9,799 bases of DNA from Sulfidibacterium sp964456625 (GTDB taxonomy: Bacteria > Bacteroidota > Bacteroidia > Bacteroidales > F082): the NCBI GenBank assembly GCA_964456625.1, contig CAYWBO010000091.1, forward strand, positions 1 through 9,799. Direction: 5' to 3'. The notes beneath the pieces are model-generated. The model worked only from the letters and a program-made list of their open reading frames with translations. It was not told the DNA's origin and did no database searches. Positions 1 to 5,712 of the stretch are shown here, in pieces. The position numbers were made by a program, and so were the translations under genes. Within the stretch, counting starts at the first letter, position 1; each line of letters opens with the position of its first letter.

Positions 1-13
1 GCCCCATTTTAAC

Positions 14-41
14 AAAAAACCCCCGACATCGCTGCCGGGGG
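14..41 (-). terminator. Rho-independent terminator of the leftward gene at 69-716
   Basis: Read on the minus strand, a GC-rich hairpin (six pairs, 36-41 with 20-25, then a mismatch and two more pairs closing a short loop) is followed at once by six T residues (positions 19-14). It lies about 28 bases past the stop codon of the leftward gene, the expected place for an intrinsic terminator. On the plus strand there is no T-run after the hairpin, so it should act mainly leftward. Confidence 0.85.
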
Positions 42-68
42 CACCCTTAAAAACAGATCCCTCAGGGA

Positions 69-716
69 TCAGTAATCTACAATCATGCGGGCTTTCAGAT
101 AGCCGTTGTAGAAGTTGGCATCACGGCGTTTGAAGAGCTTCATCAGGTTGTCGAGCTGGTTTTCCAGCAATTCGGCAGCCCGGGTAAAGAGCTCTTCGAG
201 GCCCAGCGTGGCCACCGCCGATTTGATCTGATACTCCCGCGGCTGCCCGTTGAGTTCCAGCATGCGGTCGTAATCGGCCTGAATACCGGCAATCTGTTCT
301 TCCGTCAGCCCGTAATCGGCCGTCAGAGCCTCCTTGTTTTCCGTGGCCGCATCGATGATCTGTTTCACCTTGCGCATCATATCGTCATACCGCATCCTGT
401 AAAAATCGGAGGCATTGTTCGACATGGCTTGCGCCAGGGCCTGATTACCGGTCATCTGGGCATACACTTCCACCACGTCGTTCATGATGTCCGCTTTTTC
501 AGCGAGCGTGCGTTTGAGTTCCAGCTTGAACTTACCGGGATGCACCTGGGCATCCTGCTGTTCAACCGCCGTGGCATCAATGGCCTGGCTTACTTCGTTG
601 AGCTGGTTTTTCACTTCACCGATCCGGGCAATGCTCTGCCAGACGGTGGCATGTTGGTCGAGGAAAGACAAGGTAGCGTCTACCATGTGCTTTCGGTTTA
701 ATTGTGATTTTAACAT
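69..716 (-). CDS. Uncharacterised helical protein, 215 aa (Bacteroidota hypothetical family)
   Basis: The product is about 215 residues, has no signal peptide or membrane segment, and looks almost entirely alpha-helical, with long charged helices likely to form coiled coils. It resembles a hypothetical family I recall from Bacteroidota. Features recalled for that family are an N-terminus with a QLNR-type segment, a middle HATVW...I-x-EVKNQ segment, a late GQPR motif, and a C-terminus with two helices ending in FYNGYLKARMIVDY. No function is known to me. I chose the ATG at 716 because the protein-like sequence MLKSQLNRKHM begins there and the bases just upstream are AT-rich, as is usual for starts in this phylum. 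The same frame stays open upstream to 1223, through a 21-bp repeat array, with a possible ATG at 1178 just below a promoter-like TATATTTG. The gene could therefore be 369 codons long, though I think this less likely. A strong terminator follows the stop. Confidence 0.75.
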   Translation of the reverse strand: MLKSQLNRKHMVDATLSFLDQHATVWQSIARIGEVKNQLNEVSQAIDATAVEQQDAQVHPGKFKLELKRTLAEKADIMNDVVEVYAQMTGNQALAQAMSNNASDFYRMRYDDMMRKVKQIIDAATENKEALTADYGLTEEQIAGIQADYDRMLELNGQPREYQIKSAVATLGLEELFTRAAELLENQLDNLMKLFKRRDANFYNGYLKARMIVDY

Positions 717-795
717 AGCAATAAAATTTAAGTGAATAATTAGTGGTGCCTTGGTAACAGCCTGGCGGCTGTCAAGGACTTTATTTCTGTCAGTG

Positions 796-1026
796 TTATG
801 AGGTTCGATTGGGAGTTTATGAGGTATGATTGGAGGTTTATGAGATACGATTGGGGCTTTATGAGCAACGATTGGAGCTTTATGAGGTTCGATTGGGGCT
901 TTATGAGGTACAATTGGAGGTTTATGAGCAACGGTTGGGGGTTTGTGAGGTACGATCGGAGGCTTATGAGGTACGATCGGAGGCTTATGAACAGCGATCT
1001 GTCGGTTATGAGACGCTGTCAGCGGT
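796..1026. repeat. Degenerate 21-bp tandem repeat, 11 units
   Basis: Units on the plus strand begin with TTATGAGG or a variant at 796, 817, 838, 859, 880, 901, 922, 943, 964, 985 and 1006. Nine units are well conserved and the last two (985-1026) are strongly decayed. Typical units carry TTATGAG at the start, GATTGG in the middle and a purine-rich end. The two halves (ATGAGGT and ATTGGAGGT) resemble each other, suggesting an older 10-11 bp sub-period. Because 21 is a multiple of three and the unit lacks stop codons in several frames, it creates long open frames on both strands. In the minus-strand frame it would encode a proline-rich heptapeptide repeat (HKPPIVP, HKAPIEP, HKAPIVA and similar). 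It lies between the leftward promoter candidate at 1193-1200 and the gene starting at 716. Confidence 0.9.
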
Positions 1027-1192
1027 TTTCCTGGTTGTAATATGTCGGTTGTTCGGGCCATCTTGTCGGGTTGCACAAGGGTTGCTCCATGGCAATGCAC
1101 CGTCCAATTCAAAAGCCTGCGTCTTTCGCGCCAATTCACATACAACTGAGAGGGAACAGTTTTGAGAACCGGGTTCATTGCCGTTGGTCTGC

Positions 1193-1200
1193 CAAATATA
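1193..1200 (-). promoter_or_regulatory. Leftward promoter -7 element TATATTTG
   Basis: The minus strand reads TATATTTG, an exact match to the Bacteroidota -7 consensus TAnnTTTG. No clear -33 element is visible. Transcription would start near 1187, run through the 21-bp repeat array, and reach the gene starting at 716 after a leader of about 470 bases. It also sits 14 bases upstream of an in-frame ATG at 1178, which is relevant to the alternative longer gene model. Confidence 0.5.
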
Positions 1201-1223
1201 GTAAAAAAATTCACCTTTAGCAA

Positions 1224-1416
1224 GTTATCTTCCGAAACACGACCGGAAAGCCGGAAGGAAACGTAAAGAATAATAATTTTTACTTCTTTTTTCGCCCGCC
1301 CGAAAGGGACAATTTTCAGAGGAAATTGCTAAATTCGTGAGATTAAAAACCCTCACAAACCAACGTTGCAACCGTGTTGGGATGAGCGGGGTAAACAAAT
1401 GCAAAAGGATAACATC
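1224..1416. other. Divergent intergenic region between the leftward gene and the SIMPL gene
   Basis: I see no gene here. An imperfect inverted repeat CTTCCG (1229-1234) with CGGAAG (1252-1257) encloses a CCGG-AAAG-CCGG hairpin. Further right is a possible rightward -7 element TAAATTCG at 1330-1337 (one mismatch to TAnnTTTG) that would drive the SIMPL-domain gene with a leader of about 75 bases. No -33 element is evident, so the promoter call is tentative. Confidence 0.35.
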
Positions 1417-2136
1417 ATGAAAAAAATATTTTTAGTCGTTTTGATAATATGGGCTTTTTCGCCGGCTTACGCCCAGATCGGAGAGAAGAATTTTATCGAT
1501 CAGCATTATATCGAGGTAACCGGGAAAGCGCAGATGGAGGTAGCGCCCAATGAGATCTATCTGAAGATCCTGGTGAACGAAAAAGATTTTAAAGGCAAAC
1601 AGGATTTGAAGAAAATCGAGGAACAGATGATCAAAAAACTTTCCGGGCTGGGCATTGACGTTTCGAAACAACTTGCCGTCAAAGACATGGCCAGCAATTT
1701 TCAGAAATACTGGCTGAAACGCACCGGGATCAATACCTCGCGCGAATACCAGCTGAAGGTAACAAATGCCGAAACAGCCGGAGAAGTCATCCGGGAGCTC
1801 AGCACGCTCGGGATTTCGGATATTTCCATCGAAAAAGTAGAAAATTCCGACATCCAAAAATACCGGACCGAAGTAAAAGTCATGGCCATTAAAGCGGCCC
1901 GGGAAAAAGCAGTCGCACTGGCAAGCGCCATCGGCCAGAAAATCGGGCAGGCCATTTATATCCAGGAAATAAACAACCCCGTCTATAACGCGCTTCGGGG
2001 CCAGATCAGAGGCGTGTCAAGCATCCTGGTAAAAGGATATGGCAACGCCATCAAACCGGAAGCAGAACAACCCGACATTCAATTTGAGAAAATAAAACTG
2101 GAATATTCCATATTGGTACGGTTTGCTCTTGAATAG
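1417..2136 (+). CDS. Secreted SIMPL-domain (DUF541) protein, 239 aa
   Basis: Residues 1-20 form a Sec signal peptide (MKK, hydrophobic run LVVLIIWAF, cleavage after AYA). The mature part opens with IEVTGKAQMEVAPNEIYLKI, the typical beginning of the SIMPL/DUF541 fold, and the domain fills the rest of the protein. The middle helix has the usual region with many K and E residues. Family members are periplasmic or cell-surface; the E. coli relative YggE has been linked to lower oxidative stress, and others are thought to be scaffold-like. The biochemical role is unclear and cannot be read here. I chose the ATG at 1417 because it begins the signal peptide and has AAAGGA (1404-1409) at good spacing. 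An upstream TTG at 1366 would add 17 non-signal residues and is unlikely. A small membrane-protein gene follows after 66 bases and may be cotranscribed. Confidence 0.85.
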   Translation: MKKIFLVVLIIWAFSPAYAQIGEKNFIDQHYIEVTGKAQMEVAPNEIYLKILVNEKDFKGKQDLKKIEEQMIKKLSGLGIDVSKQLAVKDMASNFQKYWLKRTGINTSREYQLKVTNAETAGEVIRELSTLGISDISIEKVENSDIQKYRTEVKVMAIKAAREKAVALASAIGQKIGQAIYIQEINNPVYNALRGQIRGVSSILVKGYGNAIKPEAEQPDIQFEKIKLEYSILVRFALE

Positions 2137-2153
2137 TGCCGCACTCACGGCAC
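2136..2153 (+). other. Intercistronic stem-loop overlapping the SIMPL stop codon
   Basis: GTGCCG (2136-2141) and CGGCAC (2148-2153) form a perfect six-pair stem with a six-base loop; the first base is the last base of the TAG stop. No T-run follows, so it does not look like a complete terminator. It could slow 3' decay of the upstream message or partly separate the two genes. Confidence 0.35.
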
Positions 2154-2202
2154 ATTCATTGACTGCAAACAATAAGAAAACTGAAAACAAACTCAAAAAC
2201 CC

Positions 2203-2445
2203 ATGAAAAAATACCTGTCAGCAGCAGATTCGACCGTCATCGTTATCACCTTTCTGCTCTTTGCCATCGCCCTGTTCGCCAAAGGATTCACCCATGATCT
2301 GCTTTTGGAATCCGGCGTGTTGCTGGTTTCCATCAAGATCATCATGATGAGTTACAAAAACATCAGTTCCGTCAAGGCCATCATGAAAGAACTGGATGAA
2401 ATAAAGCAGGCCATTCTTGCATTAAAAGAAGATCAGAAGCGTTGA
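2203..2445 (+). CDS. Small two-helix membrane protein, 80 aa
   Basis: This short protein has two hydrophobic segments, about residues 12-30 (TVIVITFLLFAIALFAKGF) and 35-52 (around GVLLVSIKIIMM). An amphipathic, charged C-terminal helix (KAIMKELDEIKQAILALKEDQKR) probably forms a coiled coil in the cytoplasm. I do not recognise a named family. The hydrophobicity pattern, the good start (ATG preceded by A-rich sequence) and the position 66 bases after the SIMPL gene on the same strand support a real gene. It is probably an accessory inner-membrane protein cotranscribed with its neighbour. Function unknown. Confidence 0.7.
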   Translation: MKKYLSAADSTVIVITFLLFAIALFAKGFTHDLLLESGVLLVSIKIIMMSYKNISSVKAIMKELDEIKQAILALKEDQKR

Positions 2446-2473
2446 TCAGAAAGGAACCATGCCGGGTTGAATC

Positions 2474-2522
2474 CTGATTTTCAAATCTTCGGTCTTCGGT
2501 TTTCAGTCCCAAATTTTCACTA
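2474..2522. repeat. Degenerate heptamer run upstream of argF
   Basis: Read in steps of seven from 2474, the sequence gives CTGATTT, TCAAATC, TTCGGTC, TTCGGTT, TTCAGTC, CCAAATT, TTCACTA. The middle four units are clearly related; the outer ones are weak. The run ends at the -7 element of the argF promoter. Short heptameric runs like this are common, in my experience, between Bacteroidota genes. Confidence 0.4.
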
Positions 2523-2528
2523 ATTTTG
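2521..2528 (+). promoter_or_regulatory. argF promoter -7 element TAATTTTG
   Basis: Exact match to TAnnTTTG, ending 55 bases before the ATG of argF, giving a leader of roughly 50 bases. No convincing -33 TTTG is seen at the normal distance. I see no ARG-box-like palindrome, so arginine control cannot be argued from this sequence. Confidence 0.6.
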
Positions 2529-2583
2529 CCTTTTTCAAAAAAGGACAACTTACGTTTTATAAAATTATTAAAATCAAAATATT

Positions 2584-3585
2584 ATGGCATTCAATATCAG
2601 AAACCGGAATTTTTTGAAACTGCTGGATTTCACGCCCAAAGAGATCAAATTCATGCTGGACCTGGCCGCCGACCTGAAAAAAGCAAAATATAACGGGACC
2701 GAACAACCCAGGCTGAAAGGGAAAAACATCGCCCTGATCTTTGAAAAGGCCTCCACCCGTACGCGTTGTGCTTTCGAAACCGCCGCGTATGACCAGGGAG
2801 CCCGGGTAACCTATCTCGGACCCACCGGTTCACAGATCGGTAAAAAGGAATCCATGAAAGATACCGCCCGTGTGCTGGGCCGTATGTATGATGGTATTGA
2901 ATACCGCGGATTTGGACAAGCTATTGTAGAAGAATTAGGAAAATATGCCGGCGTTCCGGTATGGAACGGCCTGACCAATGAATTTCATCCCACACAGATC
3001 CTGGCCGATTTCCTCACCATGATGGAACATTCCGACAAGCCGTTGCACCAGGTTTCGTTTGCTTACTGCGGCGATGCCCGCAACAACATGGGCAACTCGC
3101 TGATGGTAGGTGCCGCCAAAATGGGCATGGATTTCCGTGCCGTGGCTCCCAAAGCCATGTGGCCGGAAGAAGCCCTCGTGAATACCTGCAAGGAAATCGC
3201 CGGGGAAACCGGCGCGAAGATCACCCTCACCGAAAGTGTGGACGAAGGCGTGAAAGGTGTGGATTTCCTCTATACCGACGTGTGGGTTTCCATGGGTGAA
3301 CCCGATGAAGTTTGGGAAGAACGCATCAAGCTGATGCTGCCTTACCAGGTGAATATGGAAATGGTAAAGAAAACCGGCAATCCGAAAGTAAAATTTCTGC
3401 ATTGCCTTCCCGCTTTCCACAACCGTGAAACCGTCGTCGGCGAAGAGATCTACCAGAAATTCGGCGTCGCAGCCATGGAAGTCAGCGATGAAGTTTTCGA
3501 ATCGGAACATGCTGTTGTGTTTGATGAAGCCGAAAACCGTCTGCACACCATCAAAGCCGTGATGGTAGCTACTTTGGGAGACTAA
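2584..3585 (+). CDS. argF: Ornithine carbamoyltransferase, 333 aa
   Basis: This cytoplasmic enzyme joins carbamoyl phosphate to L-ornithine to give citrulline. Carbamoyl-phosphate site: STRTR at residues 57-61, HPTQ at 135-138 and HCLP at 273-276. Ornithine side: a GDARNN segment near 163 and the SMG loop at 236-238 in DVWVSMGE. Length (333) and the C-terminus (AENRLHTIKAVMVATL) match the enterobacterial ArgF/ArgI and ArcB type closely. The intact SMG loop indicates free ornithine as substrate rather than the N-acetyl- or N-succinylornithine used by the ArgF' enzymes known from some Bacteroidota and Xanthomonas. No arginine-biosynthesis or arginine-deiminase gene lies next to it, so anabolic (argF) and catabolic (arcB) roles cannot be separated here. 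A TAATTTTG promoter precedes it; an 11-bp repeat array begins at the base after its stop. Confidence 0.95.
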   Translation: MAFNIRNRNFLKLLDFTPKEIKFMLDLAADLKKAKYNGTEQPRLKGKNIALIFEKASTRTRCAFETAAYDQGARVTYLGPTGSQIGKKESMKDTARVLGRMYDGIEYRGFGQAIVEELGKYAGVPVWNGLTNEFHPTQILADFLTMMEHSDKPLHQVSFAYCGDARNNMGNSLMVGAAKMGMDFRAVAPKAMWPEEALVNTCKEIAGETGAKITLTESVDEGVKGVDFLYTDVWVSMGEPDEVWEERIKLMLPYQVNMEMVKKTGNPKVKFLHCLPAFHNRETVVGEEIYQKFGVAAMEVSDEVFESEHAVVFDEAENRLHTIKAVMVATLGD

Positions 3586-3683
3586 AGACCGTTGTAAGAC
3601 GATGGTCAAACAGTTGTCAGGTGATATCAGACAATTGTTTGACTACTGTTTGACTACGGTATGACTATTGTCTGACCAATGTC
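3586..3683. repeat. Degenerate 11-bp tandem repeat, 9 units, directly after argF
   Basis: Units begin at 3586, 3597, 3608, 3619 (10 bases), 3629, 3640, 3651, 3662 and 3673. Examples are AGACGATGGTC, AAACAGTTGTC, AGACAATTGTT, TGACTACTGTT, TGACTATTGTC and TGACCAATGTC; the consensus is about WGACNATTGTC. The idealised unit GACAATTGTC is a perfect palindrome, so many local hairpins or register shifts are possible. The array starts on the base after the argF stop codon. There is no recognisable rho-independent terminator after argF. Confidence 0.85.
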
Positions 3684-3738
3684 TCATTTCCAAAAAGTTA
3701 ATACTTCTTAACGCATCTTATATCATTCAAATTATTCG

Positions 3739-3746
3739 TAATTTTG
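3739..3746 (+). promoter_or_regulatory. -7 element TAATTTTG abutting the 3751 gene
   Basis: Exact TAnnTTTG match ending four bases before the first ATG of the next gene. If used, transcription would start near 3752, at or inside the clustered starts ATGATGGATATG (3751-3762). This implies a leaderless message starting at the ATG at 3754 or 3760. No -33 element is seen. Confidence 0.5.
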
Positions 3747-3750
3747 CCCT

Positions 3751-4200
3751 ATGATGGATATGGAGCAATTCAAACAGGATTTAGATGAACTTTTCCGGCT
3801 GTTCAACAAGCTCATGGAGAAGCAGGAGACTGGTATGGAAGAAATTCCGGGCATCAATAAAATGATGTTGCAACAGTTCAAATTCTTCTTTAATAATTAC
3901 GAGCAGATGAAAGATCAGATTGCCTACCAGCTACAGGGACAGTTCGGAGAGTCGGTGCAGGATATGGTCAAGACCCTGATCCAGCAGCTTCGTGAAGAGC
4001 TGGGTGAGGATGATTTTATGCTGGAAGAGGAAGACAATGCCGCTACAAAAGAAATCGATACCATCATCTCGGAGGACAAACCCGTCGGTGCTTTGGATCC
4101 GCAAAAAGAGATTGCAAAAATTGATGAACTGCTGAAAAACAAAAACCTCACGCCCGAGCAAATTGATCAGCTGTTAGATCGCCGTTCCAATCTGAAATAA
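3751..4200 (+). CDS. Acidic helical protein of unknown function, 149 aa
   Basis: I do not recognise a named family. The protein has no signal peptide or membrane segment, is very acidic (EELGEDDFMLEEEDN around residues 85-100) and is mostly helical. An N-terminal helix (EQFKQDLDELFRLFNKLMEK) is followed by a Phe/Gln-rich middle (QQFKFFFNNYEQMKDQ). The C-terminal helical hairpin (KEIAKIDELLKNKNLTPEQIDQLLDRRSNLK) resembles short helical interaction modules. Three possible starts lie in frame (3751, 3754, 3760); with a TAATTTTG element ending at 3746, the second or third is plausible. The downstream thioredoxin-like gene begins 16 bases after the stop, so the two are very likely cotranscribed. 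A cytoplasmic partner or regulator role is only a guess. Confidence 0.75.
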   Translation: MMDMEQFKQDLDELFRLFNKLMEKQETGMEEIPGINKMMLQQFKFFFNNYEQMKDQIAYQLQGQFGESVQDMVKTLIQQLREELGEDDFMLEEEDNAATKEIDTIISEDKPVGALDPQKEIAKIDELLKNKNLTPEQIDQLLDRRSNLK

Positions 4201-4216
4201 TCTGACCGTCTCTTTT

Positions 4217-4834
4217 ATGCTGGAAAAAATCAAGAACCGTATTCTCAACTATTTTAAGACCAAGAAGCTTTTTTCCATCATCACGGATTTTTTGTTTGTG
4301 ATCCTGGTGATACTGCTGCTGACACCTACGACGCGCAAGCCTGTCTCTGCTTTCATGATCCGCATGGTTTCTTTTCCTCCGTCATCACTGAAGACTTCCG
4401 AGCGGTTTACCATCAGCCCTGAGGCCCGGCAATGGGAGTTCAGAGAGCTGTCGGGAAAAACGGTACGCTTTGACCAGCTGCTGGACAAACCGGTTTTTGT
4501 AAATTTCTGGGCCACCTGGTGCCCCCCCTGTAATGCGGAACTTCCGGGCATTCACGATCTTTATGAGCAATACAAAAACAAGGTGAATTTTGTTTTTCTC
4601 AGCGACGAAGCCCCCGGCACCATCCGGACTTTTATTTTGAAACATCAATACGAAGACATGCCGTTTTACCGTTATAACGGGGTACCCAAGGATTTTTCCA
4701 GCAACAGCATTCCTGCCACCTTTATCATTTCCCGGGAAGGAAAAGTAGTTTTAGAAAAAAGAGGGGCTGCGAGATGGGATTCCGACAGGGTAAAAACATT
4801 GTTAAACAAGCTCCTGAACGACGCTTCGCAATAG
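4217..4834 (+). CDS. Membrane-anchored TlpA/ResA-type thiol-disulfide oxidoreductase, 205 aa
   Basis: A basic N-terminus precedes one hydrophobic anchor (about residues 18-38, LFVILVILLLTP), and the remainder should lie outside the inner membrane. The thioredoxin fold begins near residue 70 (WEFRELSGKTVRFDQLLDKPVFVNFWATWCPPC). The active site WCPPC is at 101-105 (C102 and C105) and the cis-proline, in SIPATFI, is P166. The CPPC pair and the small insert are typical of TlpA/ResA proteins. These reduce disulfides of exported proteins, for example during cytochrome c maturation or peptide-antioxidant metabolism; the partner here is unknown. It starts 16 bases after the acidic-protein gene with no promoter between them. 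The next gene begins 43 bases on, with its own -7 element. Confidence 0.9.
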   Translation: MLEKIKNRILNYFKTKKLFSIITDFLFVILVILLLTPTTRKPVSAFMIRMVSFPPSSLKTSERFTISPEARQWEFRELSGKTVRFDQLLDKPVFVNFWATWCPPCNAELPGIHDLYEQYKNKVNFVFLSDEAPGTIRTFILKHQYEDMPFYRYNGVPKDFSSNSIPATFIISREGKVVLEKRGAARWDSDRVKTLLNKLLNDASQ

Positions 4835-4845
4835 GGTTAATTTTA

Positions 4846-4853
4846 TATCTTTG
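4846..4853 (+). promoter_or_regulatory. -7 element TATCTTTG of the beta-barrel gene
   Basis: Exact TAnnTTTG match ending 24 bases before the ATG at 4878. A TTCG at 4824-4827, 18 bases upstream, could be a weak -33 element (consensus TTTG). It would allow the outer-membrane gene to be transcribed apart from the upstream pair. Confidence 0.6.
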
Positions 4854-4877
4854 ACAACTAATTTAAACGAATAAAAA

Positions 4878-5561
4878 ATGAAAAAGTTTTCCTTTGGCTT
4901 CCTGATGATTTTTCTTTTTGCAACCGCGCAAATGTCAGCTCAGGTGTCCGCCACAACTGTAAAGCAGAAAATTAATATCGGGGTAGATGTGTTTTCGGAC
5001 GTGTGGTTCAATGTTCCTTCTGACATGACCGTCAAGAATCTGAACCCGTCGGCAAACGTATTTGCAACCTATAATTTCCTGGTGGGAGCCAAGAAAACAG
5101 GCAACACCATTTTTTCTATCGGTCTGGGAATCGGAACACATGTATTGAGCAGCAAGACCAATTTCATTAAGGATGTCAAAGCAGACACCATTACCTTTAC
5201 TACTGTTCCTTCCGGAATCAGCATGAAAAAAAGTAAAATGACCATCACCTCCCTGGAAGTTCCGGCTGAGTTGAAATTCAAGCTCAAACACGGATGGCAT
5301 GCCGGGATCGGGTTTAAAATTTCCATGGTGATCAACAGCAAAGAAGCTTACACCGGAACACTTTCGTCCGATGGGATCACCCGTCAGGTGAAAAATAAGG
5401 GCATTTATCAGCTGAACGCGACAGGTTATACTCCCTCGATCCGGTTCGGATATAAAAGTTTTGACTTCTATGCCGGTTATCAGCTGATCTCAACCTTCAG
5501 AACCGGCCACGGACCGGCTTTACATCCTTTCTCAGTCGGTATCACCATCACTCCTTTCTAA
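4878..5561 (+). CDS. Predicted small outer-membrane beta-barrel protein, 227 aa
   Basis: A signal peptide spans about residues 1-22 (MKKFSFGFLMIFLFATAQMSAQ, cleavage after a small residue), with no lipobox cysteine. The mature chain alternates polar and hydrophobic residues in strand-length runs, with many Gly, Thr, Ser and aromatic residues (for example SIGLGIGTHVL, HAGIGFKISMVI, SIRFGYKSFDFYAGYQLIS). It ends in a strand closing with F (FSVGITITPF), the usual outer-membrane insertion signal. This agrees with the generic Bacteroidota outer-membrane beta-barrel group of about eight to ten strands. No enzyme motif is visible, so it may be structural or a small transporter/adhesin; the ligand is unknown. 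It has its own promoter and is followed by a strong terminator. Confidence 0.8.
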   Translation: MKKFSFGFLMIFLFATAQMSAQVSATTVKQKINIGVDVFSDVWFNVPSDMTVKNLNPSANVFATYNFLVGAKKTGNTIFSIGLGIGTHVLSSKTNFIKDVKADTITFTTVPSGISMKKSKMTITSLEVPAELKFKLKHGWHAGIGFKISMVINSKEAYTGTLSSDGITRQVKNKGIYQLNATGYTPSIRFGYKSFDFYAGYQLISTFRTGHGPALHPFSVGITITPF

Positions 5562-5585
5562 AAAGGATACAGAAAATTTAAAAGG

Positions 5586-5619
5586 AAGGCTGTCTGAAGA
5601 TTTCGGGCAGTCTTTTTTT
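5586..5619 (+). terminator. Strong rho-independent terminator, possibly bidirectional
   Basis: A 13-pair stem (5586-5598 with 5602-5614, including three G-T pairs) closes a three-base loop and runs into seven T residues (5613-5619). It begins 24 bases after the stop of the beta-barrel gene. On the minus strand the same stem is followed by CCTTTTAAATTTTC, T-rich enough to help stop transcription arriving from the PAP2-like gene as well. Confidence 0.9.
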
Positions 5620-5621
5620 GT

Positions 5622-5665
5622 AAACAATTGTCAGACCCTGGTCTAACGATCCTCAAACAATGACA
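5622..5665. repeat. Second copy of the 11-bp degenerate repeat, 4 units
   Basis: Units are AAACAATTGTC (5622), AGACCCTGGTC (5633), TAACGATCCTC (5644) and AAACAATGACA (5655). The first two match the unit seen after argF at 3586-3683 very well; the last two are decayed. The array begins three bases after the T-run of the terminator, between two converging genes. Confidence 0.65.
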
Positions 5666-5712
5666 ATTACTTAGCGCTCGTTACTCGTTTATTCCATCTA
5701 AAGGAACCGTCG

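Noticed and set aside
740..931. A 63-codon minus-strand frame in the repeat (LIKPQSN-type heptads)
   Set aside because: Same cause: a stop-free repeat read in another frame. It ends with no protein-like continuation.
796..1026. CRISPR array
   Set aside because: The units are contiguous 21-bp degenerate tandem copies with no unique spacers and no cas genes nearby.
798..1165. Overlapping plus-strand open frames of 80 and 111 codons across the 21-bp array
   Set aside because: They exist because the 21-bp unit has no stop in several frames; third-position bias favours the opposite strand, and no start signal or protein-like flanks are present.
2935..3609. A 224-codon minus-strand open frame opposite argF
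   Set aside because: Shadow of a strongly supported gene; His/Phe/Gly-rich composition typical of antisense frames and no known domain.
3586..3683. CRISPR or iteron-type replication origin
   Set aside because: No spacers, no replication initiator gene, no AT-rich unwinding region with DnaA boxes; units are degenerate and lie between ordinary chromosomal genes.
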